From contig JASFAU010000014.1 in the NCBI GenBank assembly GCA_039704465.1, positions 1 to 64,000 of the forward strand: a DNA stretch of 64,000 nt. The letters run 5' to 3'. The stretch's first letter is position 1. The number at the start of each line of letters is the position of its first letter. Below the pieces are notes generated by a model. The model was not told the origin of the DNA and did not search any database. It saw only the letters and a list, made by a program, of their open reading frames with translations. Source of the stretch: Plasmodiophora brassicae (lineage: Eukaryota > Endomyxa > Phytomyxea > Plasmodiophorida > Plasmodiophoridae). Of the stretch, positions 31,226-43,357 are shown one piece after another. A program made the translations under genes and the position numbers.

Positions 31226-33277
31226 CTATGTAGAACTCTGTCCGATTCTTTCAAACGCCGACGTGATGCAGCTGAGAATTGCAGGGTCAGCTAGTATCAT
31301 GCCGGAATCACATGCCACCTGATGCACCAATTGAACTGACGTCAGGCAGGAGCAGCGAGCAAATGAGTCTACAAAGGCGCAGATGACTGCTGGCGTCAGC
31401 AACGTGCATCTGCCCTCCGCAAACTTCCATAGCATCTGTAAGTCTACTAAACGGCGAGGGTGCCCGAGGGCAGTGACGATGGAAGCAAACGCGTCTGGGT
31501 CGTTGCCGAAGCAGGAGTCTTCTAAAACACTCTGGGCAGTCATCGTCTCACCACATTGGGTATACGCAGAGACAATGGCGCTGAGGACCCTGGGATCACC
31601 GAGAAGGTTCCGCTGGCGCGCCATCTCGTGCACTGACCGGACGGATCCCAGGTCAGAGCACCGTCCATACGCTATGGCGAATTCGCTGACAAGTAACGGA
31701 CGGTCTAGTGAGGCCTGCCCTGACTGTTTCGCGTAGACAAACAGCATAAGAAGTGGCTGGAGGGCCGAGTAGTCCCCGCAAGCGCGTACGAGTGCTTGAA
31801 GAACCTGAGGGTAAATAGGAGCATGCCGGTTCAGCAGTGATCCGAACAAATCCATCGCCTCCGCGATGTGGCGCGATTTTACAAAGGCGCTCAGCATTGC
31901 GTTATTGGTCGACGGGCGTGGTTCAACAAGTTGCTCAAAGATGTGCTGTGCAATGTCGATCCGCCCGACGCGACCAAACGCGGCAATGAACGCATTCACA
32001 ACGGACGCGTTTGCGAGCACCGCCTTGTCGATATTGGTGGCGTACTGATACAGCATCTGAACTGGATGAAGAGTAGCGCAGCAAGAGATGAGCCCGCTGA
32101 GCATGCGCGCCTCCGCTGGAAAGCCGTACCCGATCATGGCCCGGAACACGGAAATCGCATTGGTGTCCTTGTCGGCCTTGACGAATGCGCCGATCATTGT
32201 GTTGAATGTGACCTCGTCCGGGTTCGGAAACGCTCGAAACAGGCTGTACGCGATGTCGAGGCGACCGCACCGGCTGAACGCGGCTATGAAGGCGTTCGTA
32301 ACAATAACGTCATCAAGCAGTGCCCTATCAGCTTCAGTCGCAAAGTCATACAGACGTTGTAGCGGTTCGTCGGCGGCAGAGTTCCCGCAGGCGGTGATGA
32401 GGACGGTGATGTCAGCAGGTAACAAGGAACCGCCGTTCAGGATCATTGTTCGAAACACGAACATCGCATCGTCGATACGATCAGCTTTGGCTAACGCGTT
32501 GATGATCAGCCCGTACATATGCTGGGACGACGTCAAGTCCTGTGATGTAAGCCATCGTAGGAGGCCGACCGCTGGAACGAATCGGCCTTGACCCAGCAGT
32601 GGCTTAACAAGGTTGGCATAGATTTGAGGACATTGATAATGCTCAATGTGGCCTGATTCAATGTGCTGCAAGAGAAGTGCAGCAGCGTCGGCACCGTCCG
32701 GGCCGGCTTCGGCGCAACATGCTGCGAGAACGGATAGCAGGACCTCACTGAATGCAACCCCGTTGGAGATGGAGTCGGCCGCAAGAAATAGAGCGGACTG
32801 AGGTTGACGACAAGCTCTGCAGAGCCCCGCTAGGCTGCAGACGACATTATGGGTCGGAGGTCTGACCTGGCGATAGAGTTCAAGGGCGTCACCTAGCAAT
32901 GGAGGCATCGCTAGTTGACAGGCCTTGACAAACAGGCAAAACAAGGGCTCGTCGATGGGAACGCCTTCCCGGATGGCAGCGCGTAACGCGTCTGGTGCTT
33001 TCAACGGCGCCGTCCTCAGGCAGAACTGCAACATTCGAGTGAAAAACTGTGCACGAGGACGCAAACGGCAATCGAGGACATGCCAGAAAACGGCCCATCC
33101 TCTGCGCGAGTCACCCTCATCCTGTAGAATACGTGCCGCAAGACCGACGGTAGGCCTCAGGAAGAAATCATCGTAGAGCGACGGCGAGGATGCTAGGGAG
33201 CCCGTAAGGGCACGGGCGCGACGAGGCAACAGGCAATTTACAAGACGGCTGGTGCGGGTGACGGTACGTTTGGCCAT
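31226..33277 (-). CDS. PPR protein, 683 residues, without DYW domain
   Basis: Single-exon gene; ATG 33277. The N-terminus (MAKRTVTRTSRLVNCLLPRR) is basic and lacks acids, as expected for a mitochondrial presequence. The body is a chain of roughly a dozen degenerate 31-36 residue helical hairpins, e.g. VTFNTMIGAFVKADKDTNAI and VVNAFIAAFGRVGRIDIAQH, typical of pentatricopeptide repeats that bind organellar RNA. Its N-terminal half (RGWAVFWHVLD, ALFLAADSISNGVAFSE, SVLAACCAEAG) is clearly paralogous to the DYW-class protein at 43555-46053, but the chain stops after the repeats. Target RNA cannot be inferred. Confidence 0.9.
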   Translation of the reverse strand: MAKRTVTRTSRLVNCLLPRRARALTGSLASSPSLYDDFFLRPTVGLAARILQDEGDSRRGWAVFWHVLDCRLRPRAQFFTRMLQFCLRTAPLKAPDALRAAIREGVPIDEPLFCLFVKACQLAMPPLLGDALELYRQVRPPTHNVVCSLAGLCRACRQPQSALFLAADSISNGVAFSEVLLSVLAACCAEAGPDGADAAALLLQHIESGHIEHYQCPQIYANLVKPLLGQGRFVPAVGLLRWLTSQDLTSSQHMYGLIINALAKADRIDDAMFVFRTMILNGGSLLPADITVLITACGNSAADEPLQRLYDFATEADRALLDDVIVTNAFIAAFSRCGRLDIAYSLFRAFPNPDEVTFNTMIGAFVKADKDTNAISVFRAMIGYGFPAEARMLSGLISCCATLHPVQMLYQYATNIDKAVLANASVVNAFIAAFGRVGRIDIAQHIFEQLVEPRPSTNNAMLSAFVKSRHIAEAMDLFGSLLNRHAPIYPQVLQALVRACGDYSALQPLLMLFVYAKQSGQASLDRPLLVSEFAIAYGRCSDLGSVRSVHEMARQRNLLGDPRVLSAIVSAYTQCGETMTAQSVLEDSCFGNDPDAFASIVTALGHPRRLVDLQMLWKFAEGRCTLLTPAVICAFVDSFARCSCLTSVQLVHQVACDSGMILADPAILSCITSAFERIGQSST

Positions 33278-33616
33278 AACTTCATGGCTCGACCACGCGG
33301 ACTCCGCTTGTGGCGCAGTTCCGAAGGCAGCAACGCTATGTACATAGTTCGAGCAACATATGCATACCAGCGACGTACGTACGCCTTGCGCTGACTCAGT
33401 CTGCGTCCTGATTGTTCCGCCTAGAAATTGTCAATCAGCAAACCATCGCAGGTTTTACACGTTGCACGACAGCATAACAGCTGGAACCTGTGTGCCAAGA
33501 GCCTCCGTGGCATGCGGGCAGTGATTGGTGGGGACGTGGCCGACGGAGTTGCGATGGTCATTGCGTGCCCTATGTCGGCAGAGACCGCCTGCCTCTGATC
33601 CGGCAGCACATCCATT
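33278..33616. other. Divergent intergenic region between PPR and PP2C genes
   Basis: Upstream of both genes, so it must hold both promoters. No ORF with a domain and no clear repeat is seen. Confidence 0.4.
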
Positions 33617-35219
33617 ATGGGTCTTGCCCATCCGGTTGCCTGCAAGGCCGTGTACAATGTCGCGCATCCCGGCGTCGTCGCTGGCGTCGGTTCCATGCAG
33701 GGGTACCGCGTGTCCATGGAGGACACGCATTCCCTCTGCGTTCCTCTACGGCGCCACCCGAACACACACTTGCTCGCCGTGTTTGATGGTAATATCCAGA
33801 GTGCCGAACTGGCTGCACCAATGAACGCTAACGTAGACTTGTAATCAGGTCATGGTGGAAGTGCCGCCGCTCGTAGGAACGCCTTACGTAATGGTCCTTG
33901 TGGCTCTGCTGATGATACGTAGAGTTTGCCGAGCGTGAAATTGCTCGAAATGTCGACCTGCTCGATGTCATCGAGGAAGCCGGCGTACGACGCGTTATCA
34001 TGGAAGCGGACGGCAGGTTTCTGGCCGAGTCCAACCAGGTCAGCTGATTCGACCATGTCCTTTGGCTCAGTTTTGTCTCCGTTCCCTCTGTATCGACATA
34101 TTGCGTTTGGACCATTGCCGCTGTTTCTCTGGGACCCGTGCTCTAACTCTACAGTCCACATGCAGTCGCGTAAACAAGGTGCCTGCCTGGTGATGGCTGT
34201 GGTGACGGCCAGTGCCGCCAATGGGGAATGGGTTAGTCAGGGCGCTGCAACTGTGTCTGACGTGATCTCATCCACGGTGGCTGTAGGACGTGCTGTGTGT
34301 GAATGTGGGCGATTCGCGGATTCTGGTCGGGACGGTGCCGGGTAGCGCCGAACACGAGATCGACTGCCGTGTCATGACGGTGGACCACAAACCGGAGGTG
34401 TCGCAGGAGAGGGAACGGATCGTGAATGCGGGTGGTTCTGTCGTCATGGGCCGCATCGACAGGACGCTAGCCGTGTCTCGCGCCCTGGGCGACTGGGTAT
34501 TCAAGAGCAACGATTCATTACCCCCAGATGAACAAAAAGTCGTCAGCGTCCCCGAGTTCACCAGGACGACCGTCGGATGCGGTGCCTTCCTCCTCGTGGC
34601 ATGCGATGGCATCTTCGAGGCTATGTCCAGTGCGCAAGTGGCCAGCTTTGTCGGCCGGGACCTTGCCGAAACGTCATGCGCCGATCCCGCAATGACTGTC
34701 GCCAGGCTATTGGACGCGTCCTTGCGGTCCGGATCCAAAGGTGACATGAGTACGGCAACGTTGTATCTTTCTGATCTAACGGGTCATGGGCTCTCTCGTG
34801 CAGACAACATGACCTGCATCGTGGCATGTTTCGTCGACGCTGATGGTGTTCCAGTCGAGAGGCGGTTTGTGCACCCTGAACCACTGCCCAACGTCGAGGC
34901 GATGCGTCAAGTGGACCGGGTGGCTTTCTGCCGGGCGTACCTGAGTTTCGCTGTACGTGTCGTATGATGCCGGCGCTTTGGTGTCTGGGTAGGCGCTGAC
35001 GAATAGCAGGAGTCATATGGATTTCGGCACGACGCAGAGAAGGTTCTATCTTCGCATGGGTTTGACGTGGCACACTGTTCAACATTGCGAAAGCGACGCC
35101 ACAAGGGCATGCAGATGCGGGAACGCGCTGTCCACGGGCTGACAATTGCTGCATGCATTGTCGCTGTCATCGCGGTTATCATGGCGTTCACACGACTGAC
35201 CGCTATCTATCCCACATGA
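33617..35219 (+). CDS. PP2C-family protein phosphatase with C-terminal membrane anchor, six exons
   Basis: ATG 33617; introns 33789-33848, 33873-33922, 34039-34165, 34232-34286 and 34953-35009 join in phase to 417 residues. Metal-binding motifs: SMQGYRVSMEDTH, FDGHGG (rebuilt across intron 1), CVNVGDSRILV, DHKPEV, SRALGDW, LLVACDGIFE and the late RADNMTCIV. Intron 3 is longer than the rest and least certain. The last exon, reached by the strong donor GTACGT at 34953, adds a basic segment (LRKRRHKGMQMRERAVHG) and a hydrophobic helix (LTIAACIVAVIAVIMAF) ending 10 residues from the C-terminus, the arrangement of a tail-anchored protein. Without splicing the ORF would stop at 34967 as a soluble enzyme. 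Confidence 0.9.
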
Positions 35220-36658
35220 CAAGGGTGTCCCGGCCGCACCACTGTATTATAATAATGTCCCTGGATCAAGAATTGGGTTGCAAATGTGAACGCTAAGTAG
35301 GCGTATGCATGGATGCTTCCAATGATGAAGCACGTACTGAGACGCCAGGCTGTTGTTACAATATCAGTTTCCAGAACTCCACCGTAGCGGTGGTTACATT
35401 ACCCGTATTCGTTATACGGGAACCAGTACTATAGCCGTTCTCGTTATGGTTGCTGGGCGCGGCAAGTCGTGGTTGCGGTTGACAGTACCAACCCCCCCCC
35501 TGTGTAGCCACTTGATTCAACCTGCGTCGCATCGCTACTGCAACCTCAAGAACGGGGTGCTGTCAGCTTGTTCTCCGGAGCGGGATGGATGCCGCCGACC
35601 CAGAACCTGCCGGCGTCATCTATGGGGACCCTTATCACATCGTCGTCTGCCAAGTCCGCTATGTTCATGTTCTCGTACAAGCCCTGCGGACTGGGCACCG
35701 ACTCTCCCTGATCTGATATGACTCGCGTGCTTCCAGACAGTAGTGGTTTGTTTCGGTGGAGTGGGCAGAGCTCCATGACGCTTCAGCCGAGAACCGTTTC
35801 GTGCACCCGGATAGGAGGAGTTCGCCGTCCAATGTTGACGTAAAGCGCCGACCGGAACGAATTTGGTTCTGCCGTAAGCGTCGTCCGTATCACGTCCGTC
35901 ACCAAAGCTGGGCGGGGTTACGCTGCTGCCGATCTGGCCGAAGCAGCGCTGAGGTCCCGTGCGTCAATCCATGTCGTGATTCATTGTTGGATGAAGAATA
36001 TCCGTTGGTCATGTCTTGCTTCTATCTGGCGTTTGCTGCGGGTCGCATAATTGTTTGAGGGCGATAAGACTGCACTTGACAGCCAGCGGTGCGAACTTTA
36101 TAACGAGGTGCAATGCCATATAGAATTGCCTATGTCGGCCAGAACCCGGATACCGAAAGCGCCAGGACATACTCCATCGATATCCCTGGGTGTAGCCACG
36201 CTACACCTATTGGTGACGGCGCAGTGCATGCCGCACTCTGTGCCGGCCCGCACCGGCCGCACACTTCCCAGCCGGAACCAGTCCTGAATCCTGTGCACCG
36301 CGAAACAACCAGCTCTGCAACGGGCAGTTCCGTACCAGGGCATGTGCAGCATCACACCGGGTCGGATGCGGGAGTGGCCCGGGTGCGCACATGCCAATAT
36401 TCCAGCAGCGGGACTACCTCGAATGCCGTGCGCTCTAATAATAAGTGCCCGAGTGGGGGAAGTCCGTAGGGCACGCCGCGGCACAGAAAGTGCGGACCCC
36501 AGGCTCGGGATTATTCTGTGGTGCGGTGTGCTCGTTCCGTCGTCGCCCATCGCGCGCCATCGTCCCCCGGTCGGGTCGCGCGCGACTGGTCCCAGTCGGC
36601 ACCCCGCCTGCACGGTTATCGCGCTGGCTTCCACTGCGTCTGCACCGCACCTAGTAGC
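35220..36658. other. Intergenic stretch with PP2C-derived fragment
   Basis: No complete gene. Short ORFs in both directions (e.g. 36113-36469 on plus, 36098-36760 on minus) lack domains. A PP2C-like tail fragment is listed separately at 35760-36058. Confidence 0.4.
35760..36058 (+). pseudogene. Fragment resembling the 3' part of the PP2C gene
   Basis: The frame contains ENRFVHPDRRSSPSNVDV and later FYLAFA, matching ERRFVHPEPLPNVEAM and AYLSFA of the neighbouring phosphatase in the same order. A longer insertion separates the blocks and upstream catalytic motifs are absent. This looks like a leftover of a tandem duplication. Confidence 0.4.
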
Positions 36659-39600
36659 ATGAGCCGACGCGCGCAGCGCCCTGCCACCATTGACATTCGA
36701 CCCAGTCGGGTGCGTCCGGCGTTTTCCCATGCATTCCGGGATTGGCCACGCCGCTGACATGATTCCGCTCGTTCCTGTACAGACATCGCGTCAGGCCGCC
36801 CTCCAGCGGGTACCGTCCAGGCGGAAACGCGCGCGCGACGATGACGACGATGACGACGATACCGACGACGATCTTGTCATTCGAGTAACGTTCCATTGTA
36901 TCGTCCGCAATCGGTTTTCCACGTTGCTGATTGTTGCACCTTCCCATCCAGTCTGCAACCGGGTCCAGTAACGTGTCCGTCAACAATGACGCCTCGGATA
37001 GTGCGGTCGACGAAAACGATGATGATGATGATGAGACGGTTGGCGCTGACGGTTTCGCGTTCGCGCATGACCGTCTAATTGTTCTGGACGCAGGTGCCTC
37101 GATCGAGAACCGGATCCCGTCGATCTGCTCGCGACGTGAAACCCTCGTCCGCCCAGCGGGGCAGCGATGCGGACGACCTCGATGAGTACTTGGAACCCAT
37201 TGAGGACGACGATGACGCGAACGGCGCGTCTGGTGCTAGCGAGGATGACGACGGCGGCGGCGATGTCATCGAGAAGATCATCGCGCGACGTGTTGTTACG
37301 CCGAGTTCCGGCAAAGGTACAGGTTCTGCCCTATCGGGTGCCATTCCAGAACCCTGTTTCTCATGTGCCGGCGCCTAGGTCCATCGGAGGAATTCCTCGT
37401 CAAGTACAAGGACGTGTCGTACGTGCACTGCGAATGGATACCGCGTGCGGGCCTGGAAGCGACCAAGGCGGACCGTGCACGCTTGAATCGATTCCTGCAG
37501 AACGAGGGCACCAATGACGACGATGATGTCGACGTCGACGGGGACGATGACAACAATGTTTCTAATGGTACGACTGGCTTTGGTCGCCCTGCTACCAGCA
37601 ACCTTTATAACAGCGGCGGCAGGTGCAGGCCAGTACTTCCCGTCCGACTACTGTCGAGTGGATCGAATTGTCGCGCACCGGTCCGCCTTGGACGCTGGCG
37701 GATCGAAGCGCACCCTTCGACTGTCCGACCTGCGCGAAGGCAAGCACTGGGACGAGTGCGAGTTCCTGGTGCGCTGGATGCAACAGGGATACGATGAAGC
37801 GACCTGGGAACCGTATTCCACGTTGCGACTCCTGGACTGTCAGGAGGACGTCCGCAACGAGATCATGCGGTACTTCCGGTTCGTGGAGCCGCTGCCGATC
37901 GCGACGCCGAAACCGGCCCCCGCTAAGAAAGAGACCAAGAAACGTTCCACGTCGTCGTCCCGTAACAACAACGCCGCGACGGCTGCCTGGAAGGTATAGC
38001 GTGTCGCGCTGTGTCGTCGTAACTTACCCTGACGCAGTCGCACACCTCTGTAGGCGCAATCATTCCCGGTTCTGGCGTTCGCCAATGGGCTGGCGCTTCG
38101 TGACTACCAGGTCGATGGTGTGAAATGGATGTCGTTCAACTGGGCCCAGGGTCGCAATTCCATCTTGGCTGATGAGATGGGCCTGGGGAAGACGGTCCAG
38201 ATTGCGGCGTTCATCTCCCATCTGCATTCTCACGAAGGCGTCCCGGGCCCGTTCCTCATCGTTGCACCGCTGTCAACGTTGCAGCATTGGAGGAGGGAGT
38301 GCGAGGCCTGGGCGCCCAAGTTGAATTGCCTCGTCTACCATGGTGGTGCAATAGCTCGTGAAATCATCCGGTACTGGACAACGCCCCTCGACGTTGAATG
38401 TACTGACGCGCGTCCGTTCAGTGAGTACGAGTTCAAGTACGATAAGAAGTTCGCGCACAAGCCGTTCAAGTTTGACATTTTCGTCACATCGTACGAGATG
38501 GTGCTGGCGGACGCCAAGGTCATGTCCCGCATTAACTGGGACCTGCTCGTCGTTGATGAATCCCATCGCCTCAAGAACCGCGATAGCAAACTCTTCAAGG
38601 AGCTCGTCCGGTTCAAGGTTAAACACTGCGTTATGCTTACCGGTAACGGCGCCCCCTCTTGATTACGCCATTGGTCTAAGGGTCGCGGCGCACGACAGGC
38701 ACGCCGGTGCAGAACTCGATCGACGAGCTATGGGTGCTGTTGCACTTCCTCGACAGCCAGTCGTTCGATTCCCTGGAGGAATTCCAGGCCAAGTTCGGCG
38801 ACCTGAAGCGAAAGGAGGACGTGGATGCCCTGCATTCGCTGCTGAAGCCATACTTCCTCCGGCGTATGAAGGGTGACGTCGAGAAGGACTTACCGGATCG
38901 GCAAGAGATCGTCATCGATGTCGAGATGACCATGCTGCAGAAGCGTCTTTACAAGGCGATCTATGAGAAGAACACCGAGTTCCTGTTTCAGAAATCGTCG
39001 GTGCCCTCGCTCATGAACATCGGCATGCAACTTCGCAAATGCTGCAACCATCCGTATCTGATTCGAGGCGTCGAGGTAAGCGGGTCCCCTCGTGCGGTCA
39101 GCTCCCCTGTAACGTATGTGCTGCAGGAAGATCAAGTGGAGGATTCCATGGACGACGATGCGAAGATGGATCGATTGGTGGCAGCGTCTGGGAAGTTTGT
39201 TCTCCTCGACAAGCTGTTGCCGAAACTGAAGAGCGAAGGTCACCGCGTCCTCATCTTCTCGCAGATGGTCCGCATGCTGGACATCATCGAGGACTACCTG
39301 AACCATCGGTCGTACAGCTACGAGCGCATCGATGGCAACATTCGCGGCAGCGATCGCCAGACCGCCATCGACAACTTCACACGCACCCCTGACATGTAAC
39401 GGTGGCTCACGAGCCGCTGTCAGCTCTCTACGCTAACCCGTCTGCATCATAGCTTCATCTTCATGCTGGCGACTCGAGCAGGAGGCGTTGGCATCAACCT
39501 GACGGCTGCCGATACGGTCATCATCTTCGACTCGGACTGGAACCCGCAGAACGACCTGCAGGCGCAGGCGCGCTGCCATCGTATCGGGCAGACGCAGCAC

Positions 39601-42530
39601 GTCAAGGTGTATCGGCTGATCACGAAGAACACATACGAAATGGCCATGTTCAATCGGGCGTCGATGAAGCTCGGCTTGGACCAGGCCGTCCTGCATCCGA
39701 TGACAACGTCGGTCAAAGGCAGCGCCAGTGAGAAGCTGACCAAGAAGGAGATTGAGAACCTGCTGAAGAACGGCGCCTACTCCATTGTCGAGGACAAGTC
39801 GGATGAAAAGTCGAAAGCGTTCTGTGAGAAGGACATTGACGATATCCTCGCGTCGTCGTCTCGCATCATTCAGTTCTCGTCGAAACCGTCCATGACCGGA
39901 TCGTCGTTCGCCAAGGTAATACGCGGTGTACCAGGCGTTGTTATGGACGGTTGCCTGACTCCTGTCCACGCTAGGCATCGTTTGTGATCACGACGGATGA
40001 TGGCGAGGAGCCTCTCGACATTGACGATCCAAACTTCTGGCAGAAGGTCGGGTTCCGTTACGAACCGTCGGAGAAGGAGAACGATCTCATCCTGTTCGAT
40101 TCGCGGAAGCGCCGCCGCGTGCAGCGTTTCGTTGGGTCGTACTCGGGCCTGGACGACGCGCGTCCCGCGACGGTTGCCGGCGGCGCCACGAGCGTGGACG
40201 ACGGCGACTACCATCAGGAGGATTCCGAGGGCACCCAGTCCGACGACGAGGAAGACGTTGACGCTGGTCCAGTTACGGCCGGCGCGCCACCAAGTGTCGT
40301 CAAGAAGGAAGCGTCGTCATCGAACGATGGCGCCTCGGATGGGGGTTGGTCGAATCGCGATCGTGACGCATTCCTTGGCGTGCTGTCCAACTTTGGGTAT
40401 GGCCGATGGGACATCATTCGGCAGCATGTCGCCCTCGAAGAGCTGCGGCGGGCGCCGCATGTGCCCATTGCCAACAGGTAATGTTGTTTCTTCTGTGCGC
40501 GCGCCCCCGATCCGAAGCGCTGATTCGTGGCCCAGGTCGGATGATGACCTTCGGTACTACGCCCTGTGCCTGCTGGCCATGTGTGTCGCCGCCGAGAATG
40601 CGGCAACGGCGTCGTCGGCTCGGCGAACGGCGTCGTCGCCGGTGCGCAACCTGTTGACGTTCCCGGTCCTGGCTGCCGATCTGCGTGCATTGCTGCATAG
40701 GCAGAACCCGGAATCGACCTGGGAGGCGCCCACACCCGATACGAAGCTCGCGCAGGTGCGGGCGCACGTAGAGGCCGGCCTCAGCGACGTCAAACTCGCA
40801 CCCGCGTTCGAGCGCGCCCGGTTCAAGACCAGCGTCGTCAAGAAATCGCGATCGTACCTGCACTCGCTCGAACGGTGCTACGTCCTGCAGTTCTCCATCG
40901 AACGAGTAAGATGAATACGCGTTCACGTGGTGCCAGACGTTGCTCACGTTGATGATGGTGCCGTCAGGTTTGCGTGCCCGAGATGAACTTCCACCTGCTG
41001 GCGGAATGTGCAAATTACAAGCTGACCGCGGCCGTGCCCTGTTCCTGGTGGACGATCGAGTGCGACGCCGCGCTGATCCAGGGCTGCCACATGTTCGGTC
41101 ATGGCAACTTCGACGCCATCAACAACTGCGAATCGCTGTCGCTGTACCATCGGCTGAAGGCGCCGTCGACCGCCGGCTCGCCGAAGGCGCCTACAACTGA
41201 GGAAGCAGCGAAAGCGACAGCGGATGATGCACCGCCCGAGGCTGTGCCCCCGGATGCAGGGGAAGGCGACGCCAATGTCGAACCCGTCGCACACGCCGAC
41301 GAGGCGGCAGCGGGCGCGGCAGCAGCGCCCGTCTACCCGTCGTCAAAGTCGCTGACGTTTCGGCTGCGGGCGCTGCTGACGAACCTCGGCAAGCAGGTCT
41401 ACGAGTACAACATGACGCAGCAGCAGCAGCAGCAGCAGCAGCTTCAACAGCAGCAGCAACAGCAGATGCTGTCCATGGCGGCGCCTCACCAGACCGAATT
41501 GCAACGGCCGCCGGGCGCACCGGTTCCTGCTGACATCCGCTCCCAAGGTCGGTGTGTGTGGTCGTGTTGCGTCGCCGCCGCCCCGTTCCTAACGAGGATC
41601 TGTCTCCTGCAGCGCAATTCGTGTCGCCGGATGCACCGTATGACTATTCGTCGCAGGCCGTGTTCGATCCCGCTCAGGCGGCCGCCCAGGCGCTTCACCC
41701 GAACGCACCGCAGCAGCAGCAGCAGCAGCAGCCGCAGCAGTACCTGGGCCAGGAGTACAGCGCCGCGCCATACATTGTATCGTACGGCGGCGGGTCGCAG
41801 ATGCCTGTCAGCGGGCCTGGACCCGTCGTCCAGTGCAACGAGCAGTTCGGCACGTTCCAGAATGGTAACCCGGGCGCCCGACCCATCCGTCGATTGGCTG
41901 ACCGACCTGTCGTCGCAGTCATCATACCGCTGCAATTCGTCGCCGAGTACAGATCGCTGCAGAACACGTCCGAGGTATTGTCGCTCGTGCGCGCGCCGCC
42001 CTGCTGACGACGACCAGCCGCTGACCGCACGCGTGTCAGGTGCTGATCGAAGCGTTCCCGTCGGCGCTGATGGACGTCCTGCACAAGGCGCACTACCTGA
42101 ACGGCGAGTTCGAGCGCAAGGAGGCCGAGTCCCGCCAGCTGGCCGCGACGTACCCGGCCCTGAAGGGCCCGGTCGACGGCCTCGGCGATAACGCCAAGGA
42201 GCTCGCCGCCCTGTTCCGTCGCGTCCGTCGCCGCACGAACAAGATGCTGCACATCCAACAGGTACGCACGCCCCCGTCCGGTGCAGGTGGGAGGCGCCCG
42301 TCGCTGAACAACTGTCGCCGCAGATGCTGGGGCAGTGGGCGGAGGCGAACGGGTTCGGTGCGGACGTGGGCGCGATCCCGGCGGACGCGCCGCTGCCCGC
42401 CGACCTGATGGAGAAGCGATCGAGCGAAGCGGATTTGCGGAAGCGTGTCGGCGAGTGCCTGGGATCGGCGGCGCTCGTCTGCGGGCGCAACTCGCAACTG
42501 CTACTGCGCCTGGAGCACCTGGCATCATGA
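36659..42530 (+). CDS. CHD-type chromatin remodeler, CHD6-9/Kismet-like, 17 exons
   Basis: ATG 36659; sixteen introns of 51-73 nt (36710-36782, 36885-36951, 37039-37093, 37317-37378, 37568-37622, 37994-38053, 38643-38698, 39076-39126, 39396-39452, 39916-39974, 40478-40535, 40906-40967, 41548-41612, 41865-41918, 41975-42039, 42262-42323) give exactly 1,636 codons. Order: acidic N-terminus; chromodomain 1 ([11 protein letters not shown] ... [17 protein letters not shown]); chromodomain 2 (VDRIVAH ... ATWEPYSTL); SNF2 ATPase ([52 protein letters not shown]). The segment [12 protein letters not shown] ... FAKASFV ... DDPNFWQK matches CHD6-9 rather than CHD1 or CHD3-5. Then follow a SANT-SLIDE-like part and a Gln-rich tail. 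No PHD finger. ATP-dependent nucleosome remodelling in the nucleus. Confidence 0.95.
41419..41466 (+). repeat. CAG repeat (polyglutamine) inside the CHD gene
   Basis: A run of CAG codons broken by one CTT encodes an almost pure Gln tract; a second, shorter Gln tract occurs at 41710-41740. Such tracts are common length-variable sites. Confidence 0.9.
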
Positions 42531-42685
42531 CCCCCGGGGGGAGGGCGCGGGCGGGTGCTCCCCGAGCGTAGGTACCAGGTGGACCAGTCACCCCCGTCCG
42601 ACGATAGAGAGAGGCCAGCCACCAACGATCGATAATATAACATGGAACGCACCCGGCGCGATCAACGATGACCACCACCGGGCGC

Positions 42686-43357
42686 CTACCCGCGATACCG
42701 TTGCAGGGCGTTGTACAGGGACGCCGTCGGGGGCGGGCCCCCATGGTCGGAACCGTCGTCGTCGGGCCTGTCCGATGTGGGTTCGGCGTCGGCCGCATCC
42801 GCAGCAGTGTCCTGGTCGTCGCCGACGACGATGGCCCGGTTCCGGGCGGCCGTCGTCGTATCCTGGCACTGGAACTTGAAGAACAGGGACTGCGAGGCGG
42901 GCCGGGTGGCGACCGGGTTCACGCTGGACGTCTGCCCTTGCTGTTTCAGCAGCTGTTTGCGCCGGCGCCGCCGGTCCGTGTCCGACCGGGCGGCGACGCG
43001 CAGGTTCCGAACCTGCTGCCGCGACGATCCCGGCAGGCGATTCGCGAACTGGCACGTTCCGCACCGGTACTCGATCGCGTTCGGCCGGGCCGACCGCGAG
43101 CGTCGTCGTCGGGCGGCGGGCACCAGGCGCACGGAACAGTTCCGGGACGGCACCAGGCATGACGCGCAGCGGAAACAGGACCTGGACCGCATCGACGCCG
43201 ACATCACGGGCGTGCCACCAATGCCGGCGGCGGCCAGGGACGCATCCCGGACCGCGCTCAGGTACGCCCGGGCCAGGCCGGGGTGCCGCGCGGCAACCGC
43301 GTGGCCCAGCGTCCACAGGTGCTCGATGCGGGTCGCGGTCTCGTTCGCGTCCGTCAT
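42686..43357 (-). CDS. RNase P/MRP subunit of the Rpp21/Rpr2/Snm1 family
   Basis: 223 residues from ATG 43357; the frame stays open upstream to 43540 but that part lacks conserved features. The N-terminus (TRIEHLWTLGHAVAARHPGLARAY) forms the two helices seen in the family. Four cysteines lie in CFRCASCLVP and YRCGTCQFANRLPG with the intervening NCSVRLVP, matching the zinc ribbon C-x2-C-x(n)-C-x2-C with Leu-x-Pro and Arg-Leu. The C-terminus is acidic and of low complexity. In RNase P the protein supports pre-tRNA 5' processing in the nucleus. It is convergent with the CHD gene (155 bp apart). Confidence 0.7.
   Translation of the reverse strand: MTDANETATRIEHLWTLGHAVAARHPGLARAYLSAVRDASLAAAGIGGTPVMSASMRSRSCFRCASCLVPSRNCSVRLVPAARRRRSRSARPNAIEYRCGTCQFANRLPGSSRQQVRNLRVAARSDTDRRRRRKQLLKQQGQTSSVNPVATRPASQSLFFKFQCQDTTTAARNRAIVVGDDQDTAADAADAEPTSDRPDDDGSDHGGPPPTASLYNALQRYRG

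Noticed and set aside
36098..36760. 220-codon minus-strand ORF overlapping the first CHD exon
   Set aside because: No domain, Arg/Gly/Pro composition, and it overlaps the start of a well-supported gene.
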